From the NCBI GenBank assembly GCA_905250025.1, contig CAJNOJ010000145.1:62001-126000 (forward strand): DNA of 64,000 bases. Reading direction: 5' to 3'. Positions 54,133-64,000 of this stretch are shown here, one piece after another; position 1 is the first letter of the stretch, and each line of letters begins with the position of its first letter. The translations under genes and the position numbers were made by a program. The DNA comes from Adineta ricciae (lineage: Eukaryota > Rotifera > Eurotatoria > Adinetida > Adinetidae). Under the pieces are notes generated by a model, which saw only the letters and a list, made by a program, of their open reading frames with translations, did not search any database and was not told where the DNA came from.

Positions 54133-55098
54133 TTACTTTTGTTCATCTTCTTCAGCCTGGAAAAGAAAAAAACAATTAGAAAACACTCATCTTTCTCTCT
54201 CTCTCATTTCATCAAATCTTACTGGATAAACAAACGATGTTAACTTTTGACAATGATCAGTGCAACAAATTTCACATGTATACAAGCCCATATTGATTTC
54301 AAATGTTGCATTTGCAATGTCTAAATCCGTATTTTCACCGAGTGTATTTATTAATTCATCATTGGGATTAAACCACTGAATTCGACATTGTTTTTGCTGA
54401 GTACCCACACGACAAAACAACGATAGAGACTTTCTTGGTTCGAACAAAGCTTGCGCGGAATGAACTATTAAAAAGAAAAGAATTCAATGAGAAAGATTCC
54501 AAATGTTTGTTTACTGATAAAAGATGAATCTTTGATAAAATTTGTTGGTATCGAATAAACATCGGATTTGTCATTGAGATTTAAATTAACAGTAAATGTT
54601 TGTTGAGCATAGATTTCTTGATGAACTCCAATACATTGATAAAAACCATTCATATCAAAATGAACTTTTTCAATAGAAATTGTTGAAACAATTGAAACGG
54701 CAAGAAAAGAATTTTCGTCTTCATTTTCCTTTGTCTAATGAAGAAAAAGTTTAAAAGAATTTGTTTTTCAAATGAAATATTTACTTTTGATAGAAATGAT
54801 TGAATTAATGTTCCATTGTGAAGCCAAAAAATATCAATTTGAGGAAAATTCGAGAGAAATAAACATGTTAAGTTAAATTTTGTATTTTCAACAATCTGAA
54901 TTTCTTTCGGTGAACTAAATTTCGACTGAAATGTAATCGTTTTATGTTTTCTCAATTGATTCAATAAAGTCGACGTTGTTGTCAAACCAATCAAAATCGT
55001 GAAATTCTTTTTCAAACAAAACAAAAAAAAACAATTTTTCATTGAGAAAGGAAAAACATTGGAAAACTTACAAAAAAAGTCAAGAATGAATAATACAT
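54133..55098 (-). CDS. Small secreted two-Ig-domain protein
   Basis: Five exons, 55098-55072, 55006-54785, 54734-54515, 54464-54223 and 54156-54133, join in phase to 244 residues. Residues 1-25 form a hydrophobic signal peptide split by the first intron (MYYSFLTFF, then NFTILIGLTTTSTLL). Two Ig-like domains follow. The first has NLTCLFLSNF, IDIFWLHNG and GFYQCIG; the second has LSLFCRVG, RIQWFNPND and GLYTCEICC. The end AEEDEQK is acidic; no membrane anchor is visible. N-glycosylation sites are frequent. It resembles single-pass or soluble cell-adhesion Ig proteins, but no specific ortholog is recognised. The last exon codes only seven residues. Confidence 0.75.
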
Positions 55099-56249
55099 GA
55101 TCAAGATTGATGTGTTGTTCGTTTCAAATTATGGAAATGACTCGTTGACGACGAATAGCAATGTTGACTTCTATTAACATATTATGCAATGAATGACGCC
55201 GCTTGAATGACATTAACAACGGTTCTTCTTCTTTTTTTTCTATCATTCGTATTCAAACGTACAGAAAAAAAAGAGAGACACAAAGAAATAATCTATGTCA
55301 TCGTGACTTCGGTCGAAGTGACCGTTGTTAATCTCTCATTTTGCTTTTGTTCTTAGTCTCATCAACCAATACTATGGCTTGTATGGCATAATTGAATTAC
55401 TGAAGAAAAGGAAGAGGAAGTAGACATGTTGTTCGATGGAGAAATTCATGTTTTATGCGTATCAAGAAGATGAACTTCAAGGACGTTTTTCTGATATAGA
55501 AATGAAAGGTGAAAATGCTTTGAAAATTCTTTGTTACTCCGAAATGATTTTTATCGGAAGTCTTTATAGTCTGTTCTTTTAACGATTGATTATCTTTCTC
55601 GCGTGAAAAGATTATCTTTTTCTTTGAATAAATTTCTTTCATCTTCTATTAAAAAAAACTCCTAATTATTTCTTATCTATTTCTAATAATTATCCTTTCA
55701 AAAGACATGAACATCAATTGAAATAAATAGAAAACTCCGGTAAATATCTTCATGCCGTTTTCGACAAAAATCTTTCATTAGAATTGATTATCTACGAACA
55801 ATTTATGAATAGAAAATAGATTAGTTTTTGTTTGCTTTGTATTGTTCGATTGAAATTTGACATGGATTGTTTTATATGAGTATATACTACTTAAGAAAGT
55901 AACTGACTGAAGAGAATTGTTACACATGTTAAAAAGTATAAATGGGAGAGGAGAAAAGAAACTTTTAACATCCGTTCTTTGATGTTAATTTCAAACTGGT
56001 TTTCCTTTGACAATAATAGGCAAAGATTTTCATCATAACTTTAAAGGAATGAGGTAAAGCTCAAGTAAAACGAGAAGAAAAAGAAGAAAAAAAGAAAACG
56101 TCGCTGTTGTCTTTTTTCCTCTCGTTTCTATTCTATTTGAGAAAACGAAGAAGAAGAAGAAGAAGTCTATTACAACTAATTATATTTCAACATTACACAG
56201 TGTGAATAAGAAAAGGAGAGATCGATCAAGTCATAGCTCATTTATATCG
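55099..56249. other. Divergent intergenic region
   Basis: About 1.15 kb between the small Ig gene and the SLC35F-like gene. It holds a (GAA)n tract at about 56146-56165 and an acceptor-like ACATTACACAG at 56191-56201, so a 5' exon of the transporter gene may lie upstream. No other feature is seen. Confidence 0.45.
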
Positions 56250-58314
56250 ATGCAACAACAATCTCAGGCTCAAAATCTTCGTGGTTCACGATTAAGTACA
56301 AGTTCTCATTCTTCAACATCTTTAATAACAAGTCCAGTATTGAATGGATTACTTCCCATACATCGTGCATCTCAAACATTACCTCCAAGTTTATCTATTG
56401 GAAAAGAACAAGCGTCTCCTCAAACGCGTTTTTTACAATTAACAAATGATCAAATAAAACGTATTGAAACATTTAAACAAATCGTATTATTTCTAACCTT
56501 AACAATTCTTTTTGCGTTTCTTCTTATCATAACAGTTGAATTAGCCAAAGAACTTGTTCGTGACAAAAAAGAAGAATTCTCTTCAAATTTATCTTTATCA
56601 AACAATCAAACAAAATCATTTGATGAAACATCGTCATCAATTCGCTCATTTTTTGCATCTGTTTGGATTTTCAATGTTTTCCTCTTCTTCATTTGTTTAT
56701 TTATCCATTTAATTCTTTATCGACAACGTTTACAACGCGATCGAGCTCGTGCAGCTTTTCTACGGTGAGGGGAAATCTTTATTTTTTTTCCCATTTCATT
56801 TATTGAAGTTCAATCCACAAAGATCTTTTCTGAAGATATTTTTCCAAAAGAAGTCAATCTCGTCAGAAGAGTTCATTAAAAATTCATATCCATGGATTGT
56901 ATAAAATAAGCTTAGTTGACAGAACATCCGTCGAAGAGAAAGAAAAAGAAGACCGGAAGAGAAATGTTACGTATCGTTACCTTCCTTTGAAGAATCTATG
57001 CATCAAAACATCAAAAAAAGAAAAACAACATTAGAAAGAAGATTTTCTCGTGTTTTTATCATGTTTCTGTCAAGAGATCGACCTTGATGACTGTGTGCTT
57101 CTCATTAACAAACTTTCACTGACAGATTTTATCAAAGAGAATCTTTTTTTTTAGAGAATTCGGTCAAATTTTTGATGGTGGAAAGAGTTCGTCAACAAAT
57201 ACGTTGATTGATTATTTATTAAAAACATGTTTGTTGTGTTTTCTATGGTATTTTTCATGTTATCTATTATTTCGCTCAATGATGATACTCTTACCGGTGG
57301 AAATTTTGATCTTATATTCCATAACAGTCACTCTACGTCAAGTACTCGGATGGATTTTTTTACAAGAGGAATTTATTGGAAATAAAGTTAGTGGAAACTT
57401 TTGTGAAAAATTGCCGATGTTTTGCTATTTTTTGTTAGATCATTGCACATATTCTGGCGTTGTCTGGTTTACTTTCGTTAGCGCATAATGATGGCTTTCG
57501 ATTTAATCGATTTTTACTTGGATTAACAATGGTTGTTGGTGCTGTATCGATGAAAACAACATTTGACGTATGGGGAAAAAAGGGAAAGTTTTAGATAAAA
57601 GAGAGTTTTTTTTCTGAACATTGAAGGTACTCGTCAATGGTTTTGTAAAAGATTTTAAATGTTCGAAATATCGAATAGTGATGATCAATGTTTGTCTATG
57701 TGGAACATGTATTTTTTGGCCATTTGCTTTATTATTTCATGTAACTCAAATTGAACCAATCATAATTCGTCAATTTTATTCATTAATTCCAATTCTTATA
57801 TTAATTTCTGCGCTTTGTAAGAATTTGAAAAAAGCTCCATACACTTGATTCTTTCTTTTCTGTTCTTCTATTGAAGTATTCAATATATTTTTAATAACAT
57901 TTCCATTTAAATATACAACATTACCCAATGTAACTTCGTTACTCATCGCTATTCCATCTGTTGCAAGTAAATTCTTTTTCAAAAAATCGATATTCTCTAT
58001 CGAATTCATAAATCATTTTAGTTATTGATCATTATATATACATGAAAACCTATTCCGCTCTGGTTATCACCGCAATTTTATGTGCTTGTGCTGGAATTCT
58101 TCTTTCCATGATTCCCAAACAATGGTTTCAACCAAGTGAAACAACTAAAATGAAACAAGCATTGGGTTTACTTAATAAAGATACCAATCCGAGTGCTTCT
58201 GCTGGTTTATTAAATCCAATGGGAACAACTACTGGTACATCATCAGCTTTCGAAGAAATTAGAGCTCAACGACGCATTAGAAACGCACTTCTATACAACG
58301 ATGGTAAAACGTGA
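56250..58314 (+). CDS. SLC35F3/F4-like multispanning transporter
   Basis: Six exons, 56250-56764, 57155-57386, 57439-57567, 57627-57816, 57877-57966 and 58022-58314, join in phase to 482 residues. It belongs to the drug/metabolite transporter superfamily. The N-terminus is a Ser/Gln-rich cytoplasmic segment (about 70 residues), then about ten hydrophobic helices, for example IVLFLTLTILFAFLLIITVE and WIFNVFLFFICLFIHLI. Landmarks that fit SLC35F3/F4 are LPVEILILYSITVTLRQVLG, FLQEEFIGNKIIAHILALSG, HNDGF, and VTSLLIAIPSVA followed by IIDHYI. The family includes candidate thiamine transporters; the substrate here is not inferable. The first ATG is used as start; the reading frame is open further upstream to 56202, so a 5' exon is possible. 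Confidence 0.82.
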
Positions 58315-58920
58315 TCTCTCCGTAGTTTTTTTTGCTCATTATTATTCTATTTCATGCAATTCTTACGTACATCTAAGGATGTCATCCATCCTCTTTGCAT
58401 CTTTTCAATTAAAAAACTCACTAAAGAAAGATTCCGGTTAGCTTTTCTGCGTGAATTTTTATTTTTATTTCAAATAAAAAAGGATTGTGTTAAATTTTTC
58501 AATATTCTTGTCCAAGGCAAAAATACTCTGTTCACCAACAAACACATCGCTTCATTCTTCTATTTAAGTTCAATTGGTGCTACAAGGGCTCTTTCACTGA
58601 AAGAAAAAGCAGAATTTCTTTCTGTTAAGAATATGTCGCTGACCTATAAACATTCGAATATTTTTGTGTACCTGAAAGGTGAGTATTCACATATAACCAG
58701 TTCTTATGACTGATCCATCATAGAATAACTTATAAAAGATTAATTGGATTAGAATGAGTTTTTTCGTGGAATATTATTTCCATTGAAGTTCGATGTGAAA
58801 TACATATCAAATAAGAAAATATTTTGAAAGAAATTTAATGAGAAAACAAAATATTTTGTGACATATAAATTGATTGGTTTATTGTATGAAGTCTCATTTT
58901 TTATTTATTTAGGTTTTTAA
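58315..58920. other. Intergenic between convergent genes
   Basis: Contains a 119-codon open frame at 58354 with no family resemblance, so I do not call a gene. Confidence 0.4.
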
Positions 58921-61900
58921 TCAACAAAAGATGCCATCAATCAATGTACATCGACAGAAACATTTCGCGATAGGACATTGTTGATTCATTGCAAACCAAT
59001 TCGACACATGTTCAGCATGTCCACCGTGACGACATAAACGACACCATGTAAACCATTGACTTGACATTAAAGTATGTTTATCTAAATATCCTAATTAACT
59101 TATGAATCTCATCAATCTCTTCTTACCTGGTAAGGGCTCATAAGCATAAGACGCATCTTCGATATATGTCGTTAAGCTCATCATACAGATTGAACAACGT
59201 GGTAAAACTTGTCGACATTTACTACAAACCATTAACTAAAGATAAAAAAAGAGATTAGAAGAGAATGAATTGTAATTCGAACCAAATCTGAATTTTGTGA
59301 TTGTGGATATGAAGATGAAGATGAATTCGATATTCGATTGGACATTGTCTGTTGAGATCCGCGTGTTTGAGGTCGTACAGGTGTAGTTGTAATTGGCGTT
59401 GAATTGACGTTCGATGATAAGCCACCTGGCGTAGGTGTTTGATTTGACATACCGGGATGAGTTTCAAGAGGTGTTTGACAGAAAATACATGAAAAATGAT
59501 GATTGACATTGATTGAACGATCGAATAGATGTCGACGATGTGGTGCTGTGCCGGAAATATGACTTCGATAAATATCAAATTCCGCACGTTCATTCCACAT
59601 TTGTAGTTCATCAAGAAGAACTCGAAATCTAAATTTATTTTTATAAAACAAAAGATGATGATTTTGATCTTGAAGGAAATCTTTACCCTTCAATCCATTC
59701 TTGAACATATCGACATTCTTGATGAACATCTTCAGGTACATAAATAGCAAGTAATGCTGCTGTACGAATATCACTGGTTTGATCAAGATAATTTTGAATT
59801 AATTCACATCCACTTTGTTTCAAACCTTTTCATTTCTTTCAATTTTTAAAAAGAATTCATCTTGAAAAACAAAACTAACCTGTCAATAGAATTCCTTGTA
59901 AATCTCCTTTTTCTCGACTTTCATCCGCTAATTTTTCTAATTTTTTCTCTAGAAGATGATCATTCAAATATTTCGCTGCAAACGCCACTTTATCATTAAG
60001 ATCCAATTGTTCATCCTTAAGAAAAGAGAAATAATGGAAAAATCTACAAATGAAATATTTACCAGAACACATTCATAAGAAAGATCATTTCCATCTGGTG
60101 TTAAAATAAATGCAAACATTGCTCGAACATATGGACGATGGAATGATTTTGTCACTGATGAAAAATCGTGAATCAAACTTTCATCATTATGATTTGTTGA
60201 TGTCGCACGAATCGAACCAAATAAAGCAAGACTTAATGTAGCTAATTCTTCTTTTCCACCTGAAATCACATGTTTTCTATGAATTTGTTGAAGAAAATCA
60301 AACGAAAGTTTCACCTCTTTGAAGTCCTTCATTGAGAACTTCCATTGCACGAGTGACATTCATTTGAAAAATATAAATAGCAGCGGCTTTTTCATATTCG
60401 TCTTGTTCCAATAATGATGCCATACGATCATATCCACCGGATTTCGAATCAATATTTGACCAACCACATAATTGACCAACAATTTGTCTAATCGATCAGA
60501 ATAATTTATTGATCTGATAGAGAGAAAAAAAAGAAAAGAACGAAATTTACCTCTCTGGTGAATCAAAAATCGTTTTGGTATGTGTGGAATTTGTCATCGA
60601 AGACCAAGATTGTTGTTTCACTATACTTTTCGATGAAGGTTGAACTTCCTTTAATGCTTCAATTACTCCAACGAATGGATAAGGATCTCTCGCAGTACTC
60701 GTGTCTTAATAAAACAATATTCTTTTCAAATTCACAATGAAATTTCTTTTACTTTTAATCCATCTTTGGATTTGTTCGATAGTCGATTGAGTTTCTTTTG
60801 ACATCGTTCGTAAATCCATTTGAATTATCTAAAAAAGAAGAAGAATTTCTCAAAGAAGAAGAAGAAGAATTTTAATCCGATCAATACTTCGGTATTCCAC
60901 GCTGATTGTGTTGGTGTTACACTTCGTCTTTCATTTTGCACATTCGAGAGATCGTATGTGAATAAAACTTTCGATGTTAATTGATTTTGATCTTGAGAAA
61001 TAATTGATGGATACATTTCATGACCATTTGTCCATAAAAGTCCATTTCGTGATGAATAATTCTAAAGAGTTTTGTAAAAAACTTCGTCTTTTCAGATCAA
61101 AATCAATTTACAATTGTCGATCGAGATGGAATGACATAATCGAAATATTCTTTTCCACCAAGAAGAACAAGACGATGTTCATCGAAATAATTCCAATCGA
61201 ACGAAGCTAAACCAATTCGATAACGTTGAATTGGACCTGAAAAACAATTTCATCCAAACAAAACAAAAGAAATTCTCCAATTTTACATTGAAGAAGTCGA
61301 TGGACGAAAACATCGTTGTCTTGAACAATATTTGTAGCCATTGATAATAGATGAAATTTTGGAGAATCTTTTATACAATAACCAAGTTGTGGTGATCTGA
61401 ATTTTGTTTATGTTAAAGAAAATCATCGAAGAATCGTCTTACCCAATTCTATTCCAAGATAATTTCACAATTGGTTCATGTTCTTCACGAACAATCAACG
61501 CTTTATCAGCCGAACGAGTATCATAAACATAAACAGTTTTCTACAAATTCACAAAATCAATTTGATTTTTATCAAATAAAACTCATCTTACATCGCTACT
61601 CGATGCCAAATATCGTTCACTTGTATCGCAACATAAATTAAATGGTCCTTTGGTCGAAAATGATAAAACACTTCCCGATGGTGCTAAAATTACAAAACGA
61701 ACTTTTGATCTCAAACATCAAATTCACTTTTCATATTTTCTCTATGAATACAATTTCGAATTAGATTAAACTAATTGAAATCAATTTTCACCATCTTCTT
61801 CATTACATTGAGTCTCATAAAGGATAAATTACCTCTTGGATCATAAATTTTGATTGTTCTTGTATTATGTTGAGTTGTACACGCAGCAAATAGTTTTTCA

Positions 61901-62940
61901 TTTGGTTTAAACCACGTTAATGAATGACATTGTTCATGTGTTCCTTGTTCAAAAATAGCTTTACAACTCTGTTGGTTATGTAAATACATATCATATCGTT
62001 TATATTCTTCAATATTTGTCGCTGATGACGATGTTGGAAGTCCAGTTCCATTTGGTATTGTTGGTGAAGACATTCCATTATGATTTATATCCCAAATAGT
62101 CAAACAATTCTCCGNNNNNNNNNNNNNNNNNNNNNNNNNNNNNNNNNNNNNNGTTCATGTGTTCCTTGTTCAAAAATAGCTTTACAACTCTGTTGGTTAT
62201 GTAAATACATATCATATCGTTTATATTCTTCAATATTTGTCGCTGATGACGATGTTGGAAGTCCAGTTCCATTTGGTATTGTTGGTGAAGACATTCCATT
62301 ATGATTTATATCCCAAATAGTCAAACAATTCTCCGTACGACATCGATCATAACCAGATAAAAGCTTTGAAATTGAAAGAGAATAGAATGAAATTTGAAAA
62401 GATATTGTCTTACTAGATTTGGATGTTTAGAATTCCATGCTAATGCTACACACGCTCGTCCTTGTCTCGAATCGATGACTAAACGAAGAAGTTTGTCAAA
62501 TGAATAAATTCTTCAATACAAACCTATTCTTCCTTGACTCAATGGATCCGATCGATCTTTCACACTAAAAAGATTTCAATCGATAAACTTCTTTCTAAAT
62601 TACATCGTTTTTAACAAACTTTTCAAAAATAATTCTTCCATTTGGTTGTCCAATAGCAAATACATATGGATATTCTTGCGATGGCCACCATGCACAACAC
62701 TAAAATGAATCTTTTTTTGAAGATTTTCCATTCGGAAAAAACGATGTAACAAACTTTGATGTAATTCTTTTCATGTAATGGATAGTTGAGACTTGTAGTT
62801 CTTTTATTTGTTCCACCGAGAACACATTTTCCACTTTCTCCGCTTAATGGTCGATCAAATGTGTGAATAATGATTTCAGCTCCGATTTCTGCTAATTGAT
62901 TTCGATCGTTCGGAGACCAATGAATTTCGGTTTTTTGCAT
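58921..62940 (-). CDS. MIOS: MIOS, GATOR2 complex subunit
   Basis: MIOS (missing oocyte) is a GATOR2 component that relays amino-acid signals to mTORC1 at lysosomes. The start at 62940 gives MQKTEIHWSPNDRNQLAEIG; many short exons run to a TGA at 58921. The N-terminal half is WD-repeat propeller (ENCLTIWDINHNGM, SLTWFKPNEKLFAACTTQ, KTVYVYDTRSADKAL, EEHEPIVKLSWNRI). Then comes an alpha-solenoid (QLCGWSN, YEKAAAIYIFQMNVTRAMEV, NDKVAFAAKYLNDHLLEK, LQGILLTGLKQSG, WNERAEFDIYRS). The C-terminal zinc domain has VCSKCRQVLPRCSICMMSL, WFTWCRLCRHGGHAEHVSNW and CPIAKCFCRC. Within the propeller a 38-N gap duplicates 61 codons; without collapsing it the exon order is corrupted. A Ser/Thr/Pro insert (TPTPGGLSSN) before the zinc domain is longer than in vertebrates. 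Confidence 0.92.
61932..62335. repeat. Identical 183-base direct repeat flanking an N gap
   Basis: Bases 61932-62114 and 62153-62335 are identical by eye over 183 bases, both beginning GTTCATGTGTTCC and ending CAATTCTCCG. They lie on each side of the 38 Ns. This is the signature of two contig ends that overlap but were scaffolded with a gap instead of merged. Confidence 0.95.
62115..62152. other. Assembly gap of 38 N inside MIOS
   Basis: A run of 38 N within a coding exon of MIOS. Because both flanks are the same sequence, the true gap length is probably negative (an overlap of 183 bases) and no sequence is missing. Confidence 0.95.
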
Positions 62941-62977
62941 CTGAAATACAAAACTAATGTTGAAAAATTCACTTCAA

Positions 62978-64000
62978 CTATGTTTGTCGTTTGGCATCGA
63001 AATCATAAAGTTTTTGTTGATCTTCCTGAGATATTCCATAATTAAAAGGAGGAATTAAGGGCGAAAGACGTGTCGAAACCATCTGATCATATTCTTTCGA
63101 TTGTTGAACATCAAAATGATTCAACCAATCACCAATTTGACCTTGAAAATACGCAAAACGAATTGAAAGAATCTTTTTTCGAGAAACTACGAACCTTTTC
63201 TCAAGAAAGAGAAGGATTTTTTCACAAAGCCCCAATCTTTAAACCAATCATAATTGACTTTGGGATTGTTCTTCATTGAATCGAACGAACACCATTTTTC
63301 CAATTTATCCAATTGTTCTTCAGTCAATTCTTTTTCTTTTCCTAAATATTTCGCCAATCGACGAACACTTCCTCGAAAATCCTTCAAACAAAACTTCATT
63401 TTTCCTTCAATGAAAATCTTTCGACACGAACTCTAAGCAAATCTTCATAGGAAATACAGCAAATCGTGTCATTCATTGCATAATAATCATTGACATGTCT
63501 CCACCAAGGTGCATAATAAACTAAACGATCTCAGAATGTATTTTGATAAATATATTTAACAATGAAAAACCTTCATCGATGAGAAAAGATCGAACAAACT
63601 GATTCCACGGTCCAGAATAAGTCAATTCAATGTTGATGGAACGCAGAAAATGAAATAATGACACAGTTACATCTTTCGGATTTCGATAAACATAAACGAT
63701 CTGAAGAAAAGTTCATTTCATTAGTTGAGAAAACAGATCGAATCATTTTACTTTGGCTTTAGTGAAAGATTCATTAAAGAATGTGGGCGGAAGATGAGTT
63801 TTGAAGAATCTTTGTTGATTTTGAGGAAATTTTTGTAATTTCACAGTTGGCCATTCGATGAAAGCAAATCTTTCTGAGATATCGATTTTTTTCGCTGATT
63901 CATAATCGAAATTTGTTTGTATTAAATAAACAATTTCCTGAATTAATGTTGTTCCAGATTTGGGAAATGATGCGCAAATACAATCATTTGAATTAAATTG
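62978..64000 (-). CDS. Cytosolic sulfotransferase (SULT family), 5' end beyond window
   Basis: Transfers sulfate from PAPS to small hydroxyl or amine acceptors. Several exons run from the right edge to a TAG at 62978. Reading on the minus strand from 64000: CASFPKSGTTLIQEIVYL is the 5'-phosphosulfate loop, with FFKTHLPPTFF after it; KIVYVYRNPKDVTVSLFHFL is the 3'-phosphate site with Arg and Ser; CCISYEDLL and DFRGSVRRLAKYLG follow; CSFDSMKNNPKVNYDW and the RKG-QIGDWLNHF terminal motif (RKGxxGDW) close the domain. All PAPS-binding elements are present, so it is likely active. The first ~40 residues lie outside. It is in the same orientation as MIOS, whose start codon is only 38 bases beyond this gene's stop. 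Confidence 0.88.

Noticed and set aside
58354..58713. 119-codon frame downstream of the SLC35F-like gene
   Set aside because: Not part of the transporter, no family resemblance, and it lies between two convergent genes where 3' UTRs are expected.

Overview
The window looks like nuclear DNA of a small metazoan, most plausibly a bdelloid rotifer. The evidence is an AT-rich sequence, compact genes with mostly 45-65 base GT-AG introns, clearly animal genes (PRPF31, MIOS, an FKBP8-like gene, a matrixin, VPS13-like, SLC35F-like, PMM), and families I associate with bdelloids (vWA plus alpha-kinase proteins, arginine ADP-ribosyltransferase fused to TPRs, F-box genes, an intronless nitrate reductase). 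The lineage is an inference; no marker gene here proves it.

Layout. 0-12 kb: the last exons of an unidentified gene, then a cluster of vWA/alpha-kinase genes (three complete and intronless, one partial, one decayed remnant) interleaved with the first PRPF31 copy on the minus strand. A single N at 5423 joins two diverged copies of a 1.29 kb segment, so the array may be partly an assembly product. 12-14 kb: two single-exon small genes (cupin; unknown hydrophobic protein). 14-22.7 kb: a truncated VPS13-like gene, a secreted Cys-rich protein and a secreted matrixin, all minus, and a MORN-repeat membrane protein on plus. 23-29.7 kb: a second PRPF31 copy, divergent from a large DXO/RAI1-family gene, then phosphomannomutase and a small unknown gene. 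30.6-33.0 kb: an 800-residue intronless nitrate reductase. 34-36.3 kb: ADP-ribosyltransferase-TPR. 36.9-44.2 kb: a gene-poor stretch with a GPCR pseudogene and a short XRN-type exonuclease. 44.2-58.3 kb: an Ig-domain secreted protein with a 39-base coding repeat, a coiled-coil protein, an FKBP8-like immunophilin, a frameshifted F-box gene, a RING protein, a small Ig protein and an SLC35F-like transporter. 58.9-64 kb: MIOS (GATOR2), containing a 38-N gap flanked by an identical 183 base repeat, and the 3' part of a cytosolic sulfotransferase.

The genes do not form one pathway. Several act in RNA metabolism (two PRPF31 copies, DXO/RAI1, XRN) but each is an ordinary separate eukaryotic gene. The features most worth following up are the nitrate reductase in an animal context, the vWA/alpha-kinase array, the PRPF31 pair with a near-identical 5' half and one decayed basic C-terminal motif, the XRN paralog with altered 5'-phosphate pocket, the DXO protein with a roughly 490-residue novel N-terminus, and two assembly artefacts that change gene models.
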